A stretch of DNA of 64,000 bases from Anaerotruncus sp. (GTDB taxonomy: Bacteria > Bacillota > Clostridia > Oscillospirales > Acutalibacteraceae), in the NCBI GenBank assembly GCA_022009795.1, contig CP091724.1, forward strand, positions 1-64,000, given 5' to 3'. This document shows, one piece after another, positions 53,146-62,934 of the stretch. The number at the start of each line of letters is the position of its first letter. The stretch's first letter is position 1. The notes under the pieces were generated by a model. That model was not told the origin of the DNA and ran no database searches. It worked only from the letters and a program-made list of their open reading frames with translations. Both the position numbers and the translations under genes were made by a program.

Positions 53146-53180
53146 AAAGGGCAGTTCGCAAGAACTGCCCCTTTATTGTT
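53146..53180 (+). terminator. Intrinsic terminator after the subtilase-like gene
   Basis: AAAGGGCAGTTC (53146-53157) pairs with GAACTGCCCCTTT (53162-53174, one bulge) around GCAA, followed by T residues. Confidence 0.88.
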
Positions 53181-53233
53181 GAGAATTATTGGTTTTTCAG
53201 CGCGCGTGACACTGATTGTTACGCGATAAGGCG

Positions 53234-54100
53234 TCAGCTTTTAAGAATCATTAAAAGTGTGCCGCAAACTATCATTGCAAGGCCGATTGCCGCCTTTTTG
53301 GTGAGCTTTTCTTTAAAAACTATTGCCGAAAATGCAATCGAAACAAGGATGCTCAGTTTATCAATCGGCACAACCACCGTGGCAAGCCCGCCTTGAAGTG
53401 CTTTGTAATAGCAAAGCCAAGAGCCTCCTGTTGCAAGGCCGGAAAGGCAAATGAAGCCAAACTCGTTTTTCGGAATTCGGCGCAGAGTGCTTCCTTTGCC
53501 TTTTATAAAAACGATAAGCCATGCCATGATCAGCACAACGCCCGTGCGAATAGCCGTGCCCAAATTGGATTCAACGCCGTCTATGCCTATTTTGCCCAAA
53601 ATAGAAGTCAGTGCGGCAAAAATTGCCGAAAGTGCCGCATAAATCAGGCCGCTTTTGCTGCTCTTTTTATCCGAATCGCTTTCCTTTTTTTCTATCATCA
53701 TAAAGGTGCCGGCAGCAATCAAAACAACGGCAATGCCCTTTGCGGCAGTTATTTTTTCGCCCAAAAATATAAAGGCAAGCAAAATGGTAAGCACCGTGCT
53801 TGATTTGTCAATCGGCACCACTTTGTTTATATCGCCTGTTTGCAATGCCTTAAAATAGCAAAGCCATGATGCACCTGTTGCAATCCCGGAAAGCACCAAG
53901 AATATCCATGTTTTTGCTGAAATATCGCCGATTGTGTGTGCCGAGCCAACTATAAGCACCATCAGCCATGAAAAGGCAAACACAATGATTGTTCGCACGG
54001 CGGTTGCGGCGTCCGAATCCGTTTTTTTAATTCCGCATTTCGCAAGAATTGCGGTTATTCCGGCAAAAAAAGCCGAGCCGAATGCATAAATAACCCACAT
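53234..54100 (-). CDS. EamA-family drug/metabolite transporter
   Basis: Intact, ten predicted membrane helices in two EamA halves (SAFFAGITAILAKCGIKKTD and SAIFAALTSILGKIGIDGVE, each followed by SGIATGASWLCYFKALQTGD- or SGLATGGSWLCYYKALQGG-type motifs). I place the start at the ATG in 54100 (MWVIYAFGSAF), which has AGAGG upstream, rather than the alternative start at 54127. The substrate is unknown. The two halves are unusually similar, as expected from internal duplication. Confidence 0.88.
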   Translation of the reverse strand: MWVIYAFGSAFFAGITAILAKCGIKKTDSDAATAVRTIIVFAFSWLMVLIVGSAHTIGDISAKTWIFLVLSGIATGASWLCYFKALQTGDINKVVPIDKSSTVLTILLAFIFLGEKITAAKGIAVVLIAAGTFMMIEKKESDSDKKSSKSGLIYAALSAIFAALTSILGKIGIDGVESNLGTAIRTGVVLIMAWLIVFIKGKGSTLRRIPKNEFGFICLSGLATGGSWLCYYKALQGGLATVVVPIDKLSILVSIAFSAIVFKEKLTKKAAIGLAMIVCGTLLMILKS

Positions 54101-54286
54101 GAACAGCGCCTCTTTTCTTTGATTCAAATCAAACTTGTTGCAGAATTTTATGATTAGATTATAGCGCTGTTTTTGCGATTTGGCAAGAAGTCAGTGTTTT
54201 ACGGCACGCTCGCAATGCCGCTTAGCTGAATTATGTGCAAATAAAAACCGCCGACGGAAGCTTAAGCCCTACTTCGGCGATTTTCT

Positions 54287-55071
54287 TTAGAGAAAAACCT
54301 GATAAAGTATGCCGTAAACTTCTCTTGAAGCAAATGGCATATATCCGTTCCACGGCGTTTTGCTTGGGTAAGAGTGGGGAATAAGTCCGCATTTTTTTGC
54401 AAATTTGCCGGCTCTGTATTCGTGGAAATCATTTGTTATCACGGTGATATTGTTGTCCGTGATTCCGTTTTCCTTTAAAATTTCAAGCGAATATTTAAAA
54501 TTCTCCTGCGTGTTTGTGGATTTATCTTCAAGAAAAAGGCGGCTCGGATCAATGCCTTTTTCCGTTAAGCTTCTAAACATACATTCGGCCTCGGAAATAT
54601 TTTCACCGTTTCCTTGGCCTCCGCTTAAAACCGCAACCGCCTCCGGATTTTTTTGCTTAAATAATCATAAGCTGCATTTATTCTGCTGCGTAAAAAAGGC
54701 CCCGGGCTTTCTCCGTTTACCTTGCAGCCGAGCACTATAGCCGTGTTTGATTGCGCTTCGCTTTTTGTGCTTCCGTAAAGCACGCAGCCGAATGCCGCGC
54801 CCGAGGCGATTATGCAAATTGCAAGCACCGCGGAAATTGCGCCCGTAATGATTTTGCCGGCTTTGTTTGCCGTGATTTTGCAAAGCATCGCGTTTATTTT
54901 ATCAAAGAAGGCGGCATAAATAAGTGCCGCGCACGCCAGCGCAAAGCCTGTTAAAATGCCTATGTTTATTTGCCCTGTTGTGATAACGGGGCCTATGTAA
55001 AGAACGGTGAATATAGCCGCAAGAATTGCAAGAAAAAAATTCTGATTATGCTTTCTTTTGTTTTTGCTCAT
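54287..55071 (-). CDS. YdcF/SanA-like DUF218 membrane protein (frameshifted)
   Basis: About 262 residues. Four hydrophobic helices (FFLAILAAIFTVLYIGPVIT, IGILTGFALACAALIYAAFF, IITGAISAVLAICIIASGAA) precede a DUF218 domain: NTAIVLGCKVNGESPGPFLR, then, after a shift near 54655, VLSGGQGNGENISEAE, LEDKSTNTQENFKYS and VITNDFHEYRAGKFAKK. The family acts in envelope or peptidoglycan-related processes (SanA, ElyC, YdcF) with an unsettled reaction. Confidence 0.88.
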
Positions 55072-55178
55072 AATACAACTCCGAATATATTTTTATGATG
55101 ATATTATAGTAAAAATATATTTGCTTTTTTCGTTAAGAAAAATATAAAGAATAATTAAGAAGGCGGCTTTAATGCGGA

Positions 55179-56214
55179 TTAACATTCCACTGCAACTTTA
55201 ATAACACCGTCTCTCTTGTTTTTCAAAAAGCTCATATGCATCTTCGATTTCAGCAAGGGGATATGTGTGGGTGATTAAAGGCTCCGTGTTCAGCTTTCCC
55301 TGTGCAATTAAGTTCAGCGTTTCTTCGCAATCACAGCCGTCAACACCGCCTGTTTTGAAAATCAAATTTTTGCCGTACATATCGGGAAGCGGCAAAATTT
55401 GCGGCTTGTCATAAAGCGTAACAACGGTAACTATTGCATTCGGCCTTGCACATTGCCAAGCCAATTTAAAGGTTGATTCGGAACCTGCAACCTCAAGCAC
55501 TCTGTCTGCGCCGCCATGCTCGCTGCGGCTTTTCACAAATTCAAAGCATTCTTCCGGCAAAACGGTAAGCACATCGGGATAATGCTCGTTTATGAAACGA
55601 ATTCTGTTTTCGTCCTTTTCACACACGATGATGCGTTTGGGGTTTTTCAGCATGGTGCAAAGAAGAGTGCAAATACCCGTCGGCCCTGCGCCGATAATCA
55701 ATACTGTGTCGTCCTCCGTGATTTCGGAAATGCGTGCCGCCCAAAAGCCTGTTGCAAGAACATCGCCCACAAAAAGAGCTTGTCTGTCCGTAACGCTGTC
55801 CGGAATTTTGTTGAGCCCTTGGTCTGCAAACGGCACACGAACATATTCGGCTTGTCCGCCGTCTATTCGGCAGCCGAGTGCCCATCCGCCGTTTTTGTCC
55901 GTGCAATTGTTCACAAATCCGTTTTTGCAGAAAAAGCAGTCTCCGCAAAAAGTTTCCACATTAACGGTTACTCTGTCTCCGGGCTTAACATTTGTTACTT
56001 TGCTTCCGATTTCTTCAACTGTTCCAACCATTTCATGCCCAACTGTTATGCCGGGAACGGCACGGGGAACACTGCCGTGTTTAATGTGTAAATCGCTTGA
56101 GCAAATGCTTGCAAGAGTAACCTTAACAACGGCGTCTCTTTCATGCATAATAACCGGCTTTTCCTTTTCTCTTAATTCAAAATTTCCCTCTGAAATATAT
56201 GTGTATGCTTTCAT
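55179..56214 (-). CDS. Zinc-dependent alcohol dehydrogenase, MDR family (frameshifted near its end)
   Basis: About 345 residues. Catalytic zinc ligands: Cys in ASICSSDLHIKHG and His-Glu in TVGHEMVGTVEEIGS. Structural zinc cysteines: CGDCFFCKNGFVNNC. The NAD-binding fold is VLIIGAGPTGICTL, with acidic E in IIVCEKDENR indicating NAD. A shift near 55208 replaces the open-frame end by ERDGVIKVAVEC, stopping at 55179. The substrate is unknown; it resembles the alcohol/threonine dehydrogenase-like group common in gut Clostridia. Confidence 0.9.
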
Positions 56215-56786
56215 TATGTTTCCTCTTTCTTAATACTTGATAATTTGTGCACCAAATAAAAGCTTTTTTTCTGTGATTATTATAACATTAAAAGCATTGT
56301 CAAACAACAAACAAATCTTAACAGCAAATTTCTTCAGCGTGCGGTTGCTGTTGTTGAGAGGCTGCATCGGGATTTCTGTTTTCTTTGTATCGCAATTTTG
56401 AATTGAGCTTTCTGCAATGCGGCTTATCGGCATGGCAGAGCTTATTAAAATTGCGGCAGTGTGTTATATGAATATAAAAAGCAGTCCGTGCAGACTGCTT
56501 TTTATGGCAAAGAACCCTAACTTTAATAGAAACTATTTTTAAGGGGGTGCAACTCAAGGTCGGAGGGGGTGCATTTTTAGTTTTTAAGGGGGCAGTTCTC
56601 GATTTGATGGGGTGCATTACTCTACCCGTGAGGACAGCAATAAACCGCGGGCGTTAAACCTGCGGTCTTTTCATCTTTGTTGGGACTCAAGCCTCGATTT
56701 CTGTGCCGCCCTGGAATTTGAATGTCATCCGTCCGTCAGACCGGGCGGAATTTTTTATGGCTTCGCAAAGCTTTTTTTAATTTTTT
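56215..56786. other. 572-bp gap with hairpins and G-rich repeats, no supported gene
   Basis: A hairpin ATAAAAAGCAGTC/GACTGCTTTTTAT is at 56474-56505. After it come three GGGGGTGCA- or GGGGTGCA-type repeats (about 56544, 56566, 56609). Two more small hairpins precede the MFS gene end: CCGCGGG...CCTGCGG (about 56646-56669) and one in CCGTCCG...CGGGCGG near 56740. The short minus-strand frames have no ribosome-binding sites and look non-coding. It may be the scar of a lost mobile element. Confidence 0.45.
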
Positions 56787-58198
56787 TCAGTCCCGCTCCC
56801 CTCGAATAAACGGAATTGCAGACAGAAGCGAACTCAGCGCAACGGGCAGAGTATACAGCATGAACAGAAGCGTCATCAGATTTGAATATCTTCCGTCGAG
56901 CCTCGGGATTCCGCCGTTTGCAATAAAATCGTTAAGCGCCGCCGTTTCAGAGGATGAAAATTTGACGACGGCATAGCCTATGCTCGCCGCGAGCGACGAT
57001 AAACCGGTACCAATCTTGACAATGAATGTATGCGCGGAGAAAAACAGCGCGTCCGGTCTGTTACCTGATATTTTTTCTTCAAGGTCAACGGCTTGTGAGA
57101 TTATCAGCGTCTGAACGGTCGAAGAAATGCTTACACAGCTTCCGATTATAAGTGTAAGTATGAACATTGCAACCGTTTGCGGAATGTTCGTCATATTTTG
57201 AGGATATTTAACATACAGCGCAAATAGCAAAAAGATTCGGAAAAAAATATTTATCAGATTGACGGCGGCAAAGAGCCTTTTTTTGTTCCGTATTTTTTTA
57301 GATAAACAAGGGACTGCTGCCGCCGAGATTACCAGTCCCACAATACTTCCCACTCCGAAAAAGTGCCGTATAAATCAGCGACATCTGCGGGTTTTTTTGC
57401 TTGCAAAATAATAGGTTACCAGCGGAGTGAGGATAACACCGGTCATGGCTTTCAGACTGCCCAAAAATCCCGATATACTGATTTTTCTGAGCAACGGATT
57501 TGTAATAAAATATCTGAGCTGACCCGAATTTTCGCTGCGCTCGGCAGAAACCCTTTCCACCGAACCGATTGCGGTAAACTGAAAAAGCGCCCCGCCGATG
57601 ATTGAAAACGCGGCAACCGTTATAAGAAAAGCATTTCGCTCATCCACTGCACTTCCGCCGAAAACTGCCGACAACGCAAAAGCAATCGGCTGAACGGCAA
57701 GCGTGCTTATACCGCTCGCCATTCCACCTATCGGACGCAGCGAAAGCAACTTTGTTCTGTCGCCCTCATCACTTGTGAGCACTGACGGATACCCGGTTAT
57801 CGGAATATCGCCGATTGTAAACACAACTTCCCATATTATGTAAAACACAAACGCAGATAACACTATTAAAATATTTTTAGGCATACTGTTTTCCGCGGAA
57901 TAAATTCCGTTACTGAAACAGAGAATCGTCAGTATTGCTGTGGGAATCGGTACTGCGATAAGATAGTCCTTTAGTTTATGTTTTCCTCTGCTTATCATCG
58001 CTCCGATAAACGGGTCTTTGACGGCGTCAAATATTCTCGCAACACTTAATATCAGACCGACCAATACGGCAGGAATCAGAATCGTGAACTGAAGATAATA
58101 TGCGAGCACGGATGTGACTGTTCCGTATATGATATTCTGACCGGAAAGACCCAGAAGATCCCGGAACTTTTTCCTTTTTTCGTGTAAGTTTTTGACAT
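56787..58198 (-). CDS. MFS/GPH-type transporter regulated by TetR (frameshifted)
   Basis: About 470 residues. The ATG at 58198 (MSKTYTKK) follows AAGGAGG. A shift leads to KKFRDLLGLSGQNIIYGTVT, then RIFDAVKDPFIGAMISRGKH, the GPH cation-site motif, and SDEGDRTKLLSLRPIGGMAS. A second shift near 57365 leads to the C-terminal half (AFFSAHTFIVKIGTG-like, LSSLAASIGYAVV). The operator-like repeat at 58212-58229 lies just upstream and matches one before tetR, so it is probably an inducible exporter or importer; the substrate is unknown. Confidence 0.85.
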
Positions 58199-58211
58199 GG
58201 TTTACCTCCTT

Positions 58212-58229
58212 ACATACTTTTTGGTATGT
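58212..58229. promoter_or_regulatory. TetR operator-like site upstream of the MFS gene
   Basis: ACATAC (58212-58217) and GTATGT (58224-58229) are perfect arms around TTTTTG, immediately upstream of the ribosome-binding site. Confidence 0.75.
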
Positions 58230-58272
58230 TTAATATTAATATATATGGGAGGGGTAAAACCCTCCCGAATAT

Positions 58273-58922
58273 TTAAAGATTGATATCGCTGTTCATTTTG
58301 TCGAGCAGCGGATAGATGTCGGAAATGTCAAGCCCGAAAGACTTTGTTATACCGCAAATAAACTCAAACTTTGCTTTCAGCTCTTCGTTGTCAACAGGAA
58401 AAAAACAAGCGGGTTTATCCAAATATTCGCGATAAGCGAAACCGCCTCGGCAGCCTGCTTCGGGAACATGACCGACAGAGATCCGTCCCTAACGCCCTCT
58501 TCGATAACCGGTTCAAAAGCATTAGGTGCTATATCGTTTACGGAGCGCAGAACAAGGTCGCTGAGCATCTGCGGCATATTCTGCAAATGCACTCCCAATT
58601 TTCTGAACTGCTGTTCCTGCTCATCCGTCAGAGCCGCAGCAAGCATACGCTTGAGCTTCTCTCCGCCCGTAATACCGGTATCGGATTGAATTTTACGCCA
58701 ACTCGCAGACAGCGTATTTTTTGCAAAAAGCCGTTCTATGACCGCATCAAGAATATCCTGCTTTGAACTGAAATGGTGATATATCGCGCCCTTTGTGAGT
58801 CCGCCCAGTTCATCGATGATATCCTGAATCGTTGTGTTGTCGTATCCCTTTTCTATAAATAAACGCTGGGACACATCGAGGATAAGATTTACCGTTTCCT
58901 CCGGATATTTATTTCTGCTCAT
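58273..58922 (-). CDS. TetR-family transcriptional regulator (one frameshift)
   Basis: About 216 residues. The DNA-binding domain VNLILDVSQRLFIEKGYDNT-TIQDIIDELGG, then LTKGAIYHHFSSKQDIL, is textbook TetR. The C-terminal ligand/dimer domain reads LSDLVLRSVNDIAPNAFEPV. A shift near 58400 replaces the short open-frame end by a segment ending ISDIYPLLDKMNSDINL at 58273. It is the first of a tetR-MFS pair and likely binds ACATAC-N5/6-GTATGT before both genes. Confidence 0.9.
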
Positions 58923-58933
58923 ATTCGCTCCTT

Positions 58934-58950
58934 ACATACTTTCGGTATGT
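58934..58950. promoter_or_regulatory. TetR operator-like site upstream of tetR
   Basis: ACATAC (58934-58939) and GTATGT (58945-58950) are perfect arms around TTTCG, 12 bp upstream of the tetR start. Its sequence matches the site before the MFS gene, with a one-base spacer difference that could be another indel. Confidence 0.78.
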
Positions 58951-59290
58951 TATATAATAGCAAACTCAAAAACAAATGTCAACAGGTTATTTAAAAATGG
59001 GTACTTAAAGCTGTTTGCAGGATAAATGTTAGAAAAAGTGTTAGAAATGCTACCGAAAACTAAAAAGAAAAAAGCCCTTCAAACTCCAAAAGCTCAGAGT
59101 TATCAAGGCTTTTAACTTGGCGCGCTGCAAGGGATACAGTCGGCTGCGCCGCCTTGCGTGCTCGGCGGGTACTGCTGCGCAGCAGTACCCGCCTCACACT
59201 TCGCGGCTAAAAACAGTCCACCGGACTGTTTTCATCGGCAAAAGCCGACCGTCCTTGTTCGAATCCCTTGCTTAAAATCACACAAAGAAA
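58951..59290. repeat. Palindrome-rich intergenic repeat next to tRNA-Ala
   Basis: No gene. A stem from AAAGCC...GGCTTT (about 59070-59113), a perfect 30-bp palindrome centred at 59178/59179 (59164-59193; arms GGCGGGTACTGCTGC), an ACAGTCC/GGACTGT stem near 59214-59231 and a TCGGC/GCCGA stem near 59233-59250 follow each other. This mosaic looks like a dispersed non-coding repeat of gut Clostridia rather than coding DNA. Confidence 0.6.
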
Positions 59291-59322
59291 AACAAGGCAT
59301 AGCAAACGCTATACCTTGTTTT
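59291..59322 (-). terminator. Terminator of tRNA-Ala
   Basis: AACAAGGCATAGC (59291-59303) pairs with GCTATACCTTGTT (59308-59320) with one mismatch. It lies just past the tRNA 3' end on the minus strand and is followed by T residues. Confidence 0.75.
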
Positions 59323-59324
59323 CT

Positions 59325-59400
59325 TGGTGGACACGAAGGGAGTCGAACCCTCGACCTCTGCAATGCGAATGCAGCACTCTCCCAACTGAGCTACGCGCCC
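59325..59400 (-). tRNA. tRNA-Ala (anticodon CGC)
   Basis: 76 nt. The minus strand begins GGGCGCGTAGCTCAGTTGGG, has anticodon stem CTGCA/TGCAG around the loop TTCGCAT (anticodon CGC, reading GCG), the T-arm GAGGGTTCGACTCCC, and an encoded CCA end. Acceptor pairs GGGCGCG/CGTGTCC include two G-U pairs. Confidence 0.95.
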
Positions 59401-59570
59401 GAATGTTTAATTGCAGAAATTATTTTACACCTTTTTTTGCCTAAAATAACAAGAGCAAATTTTATTTATGCGTATCTTTTTGGCAAAAATCGGTAAATAA
59501 TATTTAAAAATCAGTGCTTTGCGGCGCTTAAAAAGCATGCTTAACTGCGGCGGTGAAAGGAAAGATTCGG

Positions 59571-60894
59571 TTGAAAAAAATTTATCTATCAAAAAGTGTG
59601 CACGGCAGGGAAATAATAGATTCGCGCGGCAATCCCACTGTTGAGGCAGAGGTTGTGCTTGAATGCGGCGCGCACGGTATCGGTGCGGCACCGAGCGGCG
59701 CTTCAACCGGCGAATTTGAAGCGTTGGAGCTTAGGGACGGCAATGTTGCCCGCTTCGGCGGCAAAGGCGTTCGCAAGGCCGTTGAAAATGTGAACACGGC
59801 CATAAACGGCACGCTTTGCGGCAAAAAAATGCGGCGGATATTTACGCCGCGGATTCAGCCATGATTGCCGCAGACGGCACGGAGGATAAATCAAGCCTCG
59901 GTGCAAACGCAATTCTTGCGGCTTCGATTGCCGTGGCAAGAGCGGCGGCAAACGCCTATGATATTCCGCTTTACAGATTTTTGGGCGGTGCAAATGCAAA
60001 CCGCTTGCCCGTGCCGATGATGAATATTTTAAACGGCGGAGCACATGCTGCAAACACGGTGGATGTGCAGGAATTTATGATAATGCCCGCGGGCGCGGAA
60101 AGCTTTAGGGGCGGGCTTCGCAGGTGTACGGAGGTGTTTCACTCGCTTGCGTCCATTCTCGGCGCAAACGGGCTTGCCACATCGGTTGGCGATGAGGGCG
60201 GCTTTGCGCCCGATCTTTCCTCCGATTCGCAGGCGATCGAATATATTTTGGAGGCAATTCAAAAGGCAGGATATGAACCGGGGCGCGATTTTGTGCTTGC
60301 GATTGACGCAGCCTCAAGCGAATGGAAGGGCGGCGAGCCGGGTAAATATGTGCTGCCTAAAAGCGGCGAAAGATTCACTTCAAGCGAGCTTGTTTCGCAT
60401 TGGGAGCGCCTTTGCAAAAAATACCCCATCGTTTCCGTGGAGGATGGGCTTGATGAGGAGGATTGGCAGGGCTGGCGGCATATGACGAAATCCCTCGGCG
60501 AAAAAAACTCAGCTTGTGGGCGATGATTTGTTCGTTACCAATTCAAAAAGGCTGAAAAAAAGGAATTAAACTCGGCTGCGGCAATTCGATTTTGATAAAA
60601 CTTAATCAAATCGGCACGGTTTCGGAAACGCTGGAGGCAATCAAAATTGCGCAAAAAGCGGGCTACACCGCCGTGATTTCGCATCGCTCGGGCGAAACGG
60701 AGGATACCACTATAGCCGATCTTGCCGTTGCAACCAATGCGGGGCAAATCAAAACGGGCGCACCGAGCAGAAGCGAAAGGGTTGCAAAATACAATCGCCT
60801 GCTTCGCATAGAGGAGCGGCTCGGCGCCTCTGCATGCTATCCCGGCTTCGGCGCGTTTAATATAAACCCATGCACTAAGCGCGAAAAGTGTTAA
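59571..60894 (+). CDS. eno: Enolase (frameshifted)
   Basis: 2-phosphoglycerate to phosphoenolpyruvate. About 440 residues. The TTG at 59571 follows GAAAGGAAAG and gives KKIYLSKSVHGREIIDSRGN then PTVEAEV. PSGASTGEFEALELRDG, MMNILNGGAHAANTVDVQEF, GDEGGFAPDLSSD, VSVEDGLDEEDWQGW, then LVGDDLFVTN, ILIKLNQIGT and SHRSGETEDTTIADLAVATN cover all metal and substrate residues. Breaks lie near 59830, 60510 and 60560. The C-terminus is NPCTKREKC. It groups with apgM and gap as lower glycolysis, though not in one operon. Confidence 0.95.
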
Positions 60895-60936
60895 AATGCT
60901 TAATGCTAAAGGGTTTTAACATCCTTTAAGCTCCGG

Positions 60937-60990
60937 GAGCGTTTCCCCTTCTTTCTTTCCATTATTTCGGGGGTTACGCTCTTTTTTTCT
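60937..60990 (+). terminator. Intrinsic terminator after eno
   Basis: GAGCG...CCCC (60937-60948) pairs with GGGG...CGCTC (60969-60981), followed by seven T. The loop is long and pyrimidine-rich. Confidence 0.65.
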
Positions 60991-61006
60991 TGACTTTTTG
61001 TTTTTG

Positions 61007-61048
61007 AATGTGATATATTGTATTTGCAATGTGATATATTGTATTTGC
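61007..61048. repeat. Tandem 21-bp direct repeat
   Basis: Two identical 21-bp copies (AATGTGATATATTG plus TATTTGC) lie end to end at 61007-61027 and 61028-61048. Each contains a -10-like element. TTGACT at about 60990-60995 may be the -35 box. Confidence 0.8.
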
Positions 61049-61136
61049 AACATATAAGTGGCTGACGGAGTGGTGGCAAGTAACACTCCGCGTGGCTTAT
61101 ATATTGCGCCCCGGCTTTTATTGTCGGGGTTTTTTT
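61049..61136 (+). ncRNA. Candidate structured RNA or attenuator with its own terminator
   Basis: ATATAAG (61052-61058) pairs with CTTATAT (61096-61102). Inside, CGGAGTG (61066-61072) pairs with CACTCCG (61084-61090) around an 11-nt loop GTGGCAAGTAA, separated from the outer stem by two asymmetric internal strands (TGGCTGA and CGTGG). A terminator follows directly: CCCCG (61109-61113) with CGGGG (61125-61129) and seven T. This is the layout of a riboswitch or small RNA. I do not recognise a known class. Confidence 0.5.
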
Positions 61137-61321
61137 ATTTATTGCTCGGGCTTAATCGTTCGAGCTTTTGCTTTTGGTTTCCTTATAAACTTGTTAAGAG
61201 CATCAGGCCGGCATTGCTTTGCCCTGACTCGAATGGCTTTTTGAGTATTGCACAAGCTTAAAAATACGATTCTTTTTAGATTGCTTATGCAAAATTTGTA
61301 CAAAAAAATCGTTTGTGTGTA

Positions 61322-61349
61322 TTGACAAATTTGTAAATTGTGCAATAAT
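61322..61349 (+). promoter_or_regulatory. Promoter of the MFS gene at 61371
   Basis: TTGACA (61322-61327) and an extended -10 TGC-AATAAT (61341-61349) are spaced 16 bp. A 10-bp palindrome ACAAATTTGT overlaps the -35 box (61325-61334) and could be an operator. Because this promoter lies downstream of the structured RNA, that RNA need not control this gene. Confidence 0.7.
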
Positions 61350-61370
61350 TGAGGCGTAGAGGTGATTTTT

Positions 61371-62700
61371 ATGGAAAAAGCTAAATCAACTAAGCTCGGT
61401 GCAAGAATTTGGGTAAGTATTTTTATATTTTTCGGTCTTGCAGGCCAGCTTGCTTGGGTAATAGAAAATATGTATTTCAATGTTTATTTGTTTGATGCCG
61501 TAGGCGGCACGGCAAATGACATTGCAGCCATGGTTGCCGCTTCCGCCGTAACCGCGGCTCTGACAACGCTGATTATGGGTGCGCTTTCCGATAAGCTCGG
61601 CAAGCGCAAGGTTTTTATAACCGTGGGCTACATAATTTGGGGGCTTGTTACGGCATCGTTCGGCTTTATCACCGTTGGCAACACGGAAAAGCTTTTCCAT
61701 TCCGCAAATGCGGTCGCCACGGCCTCGCTCATTATAATCATAATGGATTGCGTTATGACCTTTTTTTCGGCTCAACGGGATTTGACGCGGCGTTTAACAG
61801 CTGGGTAACCGATGTTACGGACGATACAAACCGCGGCAGAGCGGAAACGGTTATGCAGGCGCTGCCGCTTTTGGCAATTCTTGTTGTTTTCGGCCTTTTT
61901 GGACGGATATAAGCAGCGCGGCGAATGGAAAACGTTTTTTTCCTTATTGTGGGCATCACCACCACTGTTGTGGGCGTTTTAGGCTTGTTTTTCTTAAAAG
62001 ATAAGCCGGGAATCAAAGCAAACAACGAAAACTATTTTAAAAACATTATATATGGCTTTAAGCCGTCAACCGTTAAGGCAAATAAAATGCTCTATGTGGC
62101 ATTTGCGGCATTTTGTATTTTTAATATTGCTTATCAGGTTTTTATGCCCTATCTTATAATTTATCTCGAAAAAAACACTCGGAATAGAAAATTATGCAAT
62201 TCCGCTCGGCGCAATTCTTGTTGTTTCCGCCGTTATTTCCGTTTTGCTCGGCGGCGTTATCGATAAGGTGGGCAAGGTTAAGTTTTTGCTGCCTGCAGCA
62301 ATTATATTAACAGCGGGCTTTGTTTTGATGTATTTTGTTAACGGTGAAAAATATGACCTTGCTTATCATTATCGGTATAATTATGATGAGTGCATTTCTC
62401 GTTACATCTGCCGCTGTTTGCGGCACAATCAGAGATTATACGCCCAATGACAAGGTTGGCCTTTTTCAGGGCGTGCGCATGGTTTTCCAGGTGCTTATTC
62501 CCATGATCACCGGCCCTTATATCGGCGCAGCCGTTATTGCAAACAATAATCAAACTTATGAGGAACTCGGCGTTATTAAAACAATTCCAACCCCAAATAT
62601 TTTTCTTGCGGCGGCAGCCGTGGCGGTGTTTTCCTTGATTCCGATTGCCGTGCTTTTGCACAGCGGGCGCAAGGCACATGCACCCGAAAACGAAAAGTGA
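61371..62700 (+). CDS. MFS transporter (frameshifted)
   Basis: About 443 residues with twelve helices. The N-terminal half starts MEKAKSTKLGARIWVSIFIF and FGLAGQLAWVIENMYFNVYL, with loop 2-3 GALSDKLGKRKVFITVGYII. After shifts near 61765, 61900, 62175 and 62360 come STGFDAAFNSWVTDVTDDTN, VFMPYLIIYLEK, LLGGVIDKVGKVKFLLPAAI and DYTPNDKVGLFQGVRMVFQV. The pattern suits the GPH/MFS sugar-transporter group. Substrate unknown. Confidence 0.85.
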
Positions 62701-62841
62701 TTGCAAACGGCTTTTTTTCATATTTTTTTACAAATAGTGAACGCTGTATGCGGCGCAAAGCAAAAAATAAATATAATAAAGCCTTTTAACTCACGCCTTT
62801 TTGGTTAGATTTAACAAAGTTTTTCAAATGGCAAAAATTGC

Positions 62842-62903
62842 TTGATATTCGGGGCGAAACAGTATAAAATAGATATCGACAAAATGTTGTCAATCAACAT
62901 TTT
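62842..62903 (+). promoter_or_regulatory. gap promoter with operator-like inverted repeat
   Basis: TTGATA (62842-62847) and TAAAAT (62865-62870) are spaced 17 bp. AAAATGTTG (62881-62889) and CAACATTTT (62895-62903) are perfect 9-bp arms around TCAAT, placed at or just after the start of transcription. It could be a CggR-like operator or a 5' hairpin stabilising the mRNA. Confidence 0.65.
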
Positions 62904-62934
62904 TAGTATTTAATTTTTTCGGAGGTATAATCCA

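Noticed and set aside
59158..59496. 112-aa ORF reading GGHEGSRTLDLCNANAALSQ
   Set aside because: It is the translation of the antisense strand of tRNA-Ala and the adjoining repeat, a well-known kind of false gene.
61049..61136. Assignment of the structured element to ZTP, THF, guanidine or preQ1 riboswitches
   Set aside because: Key conserved segments of these classes do not match, so it is left unassigned.
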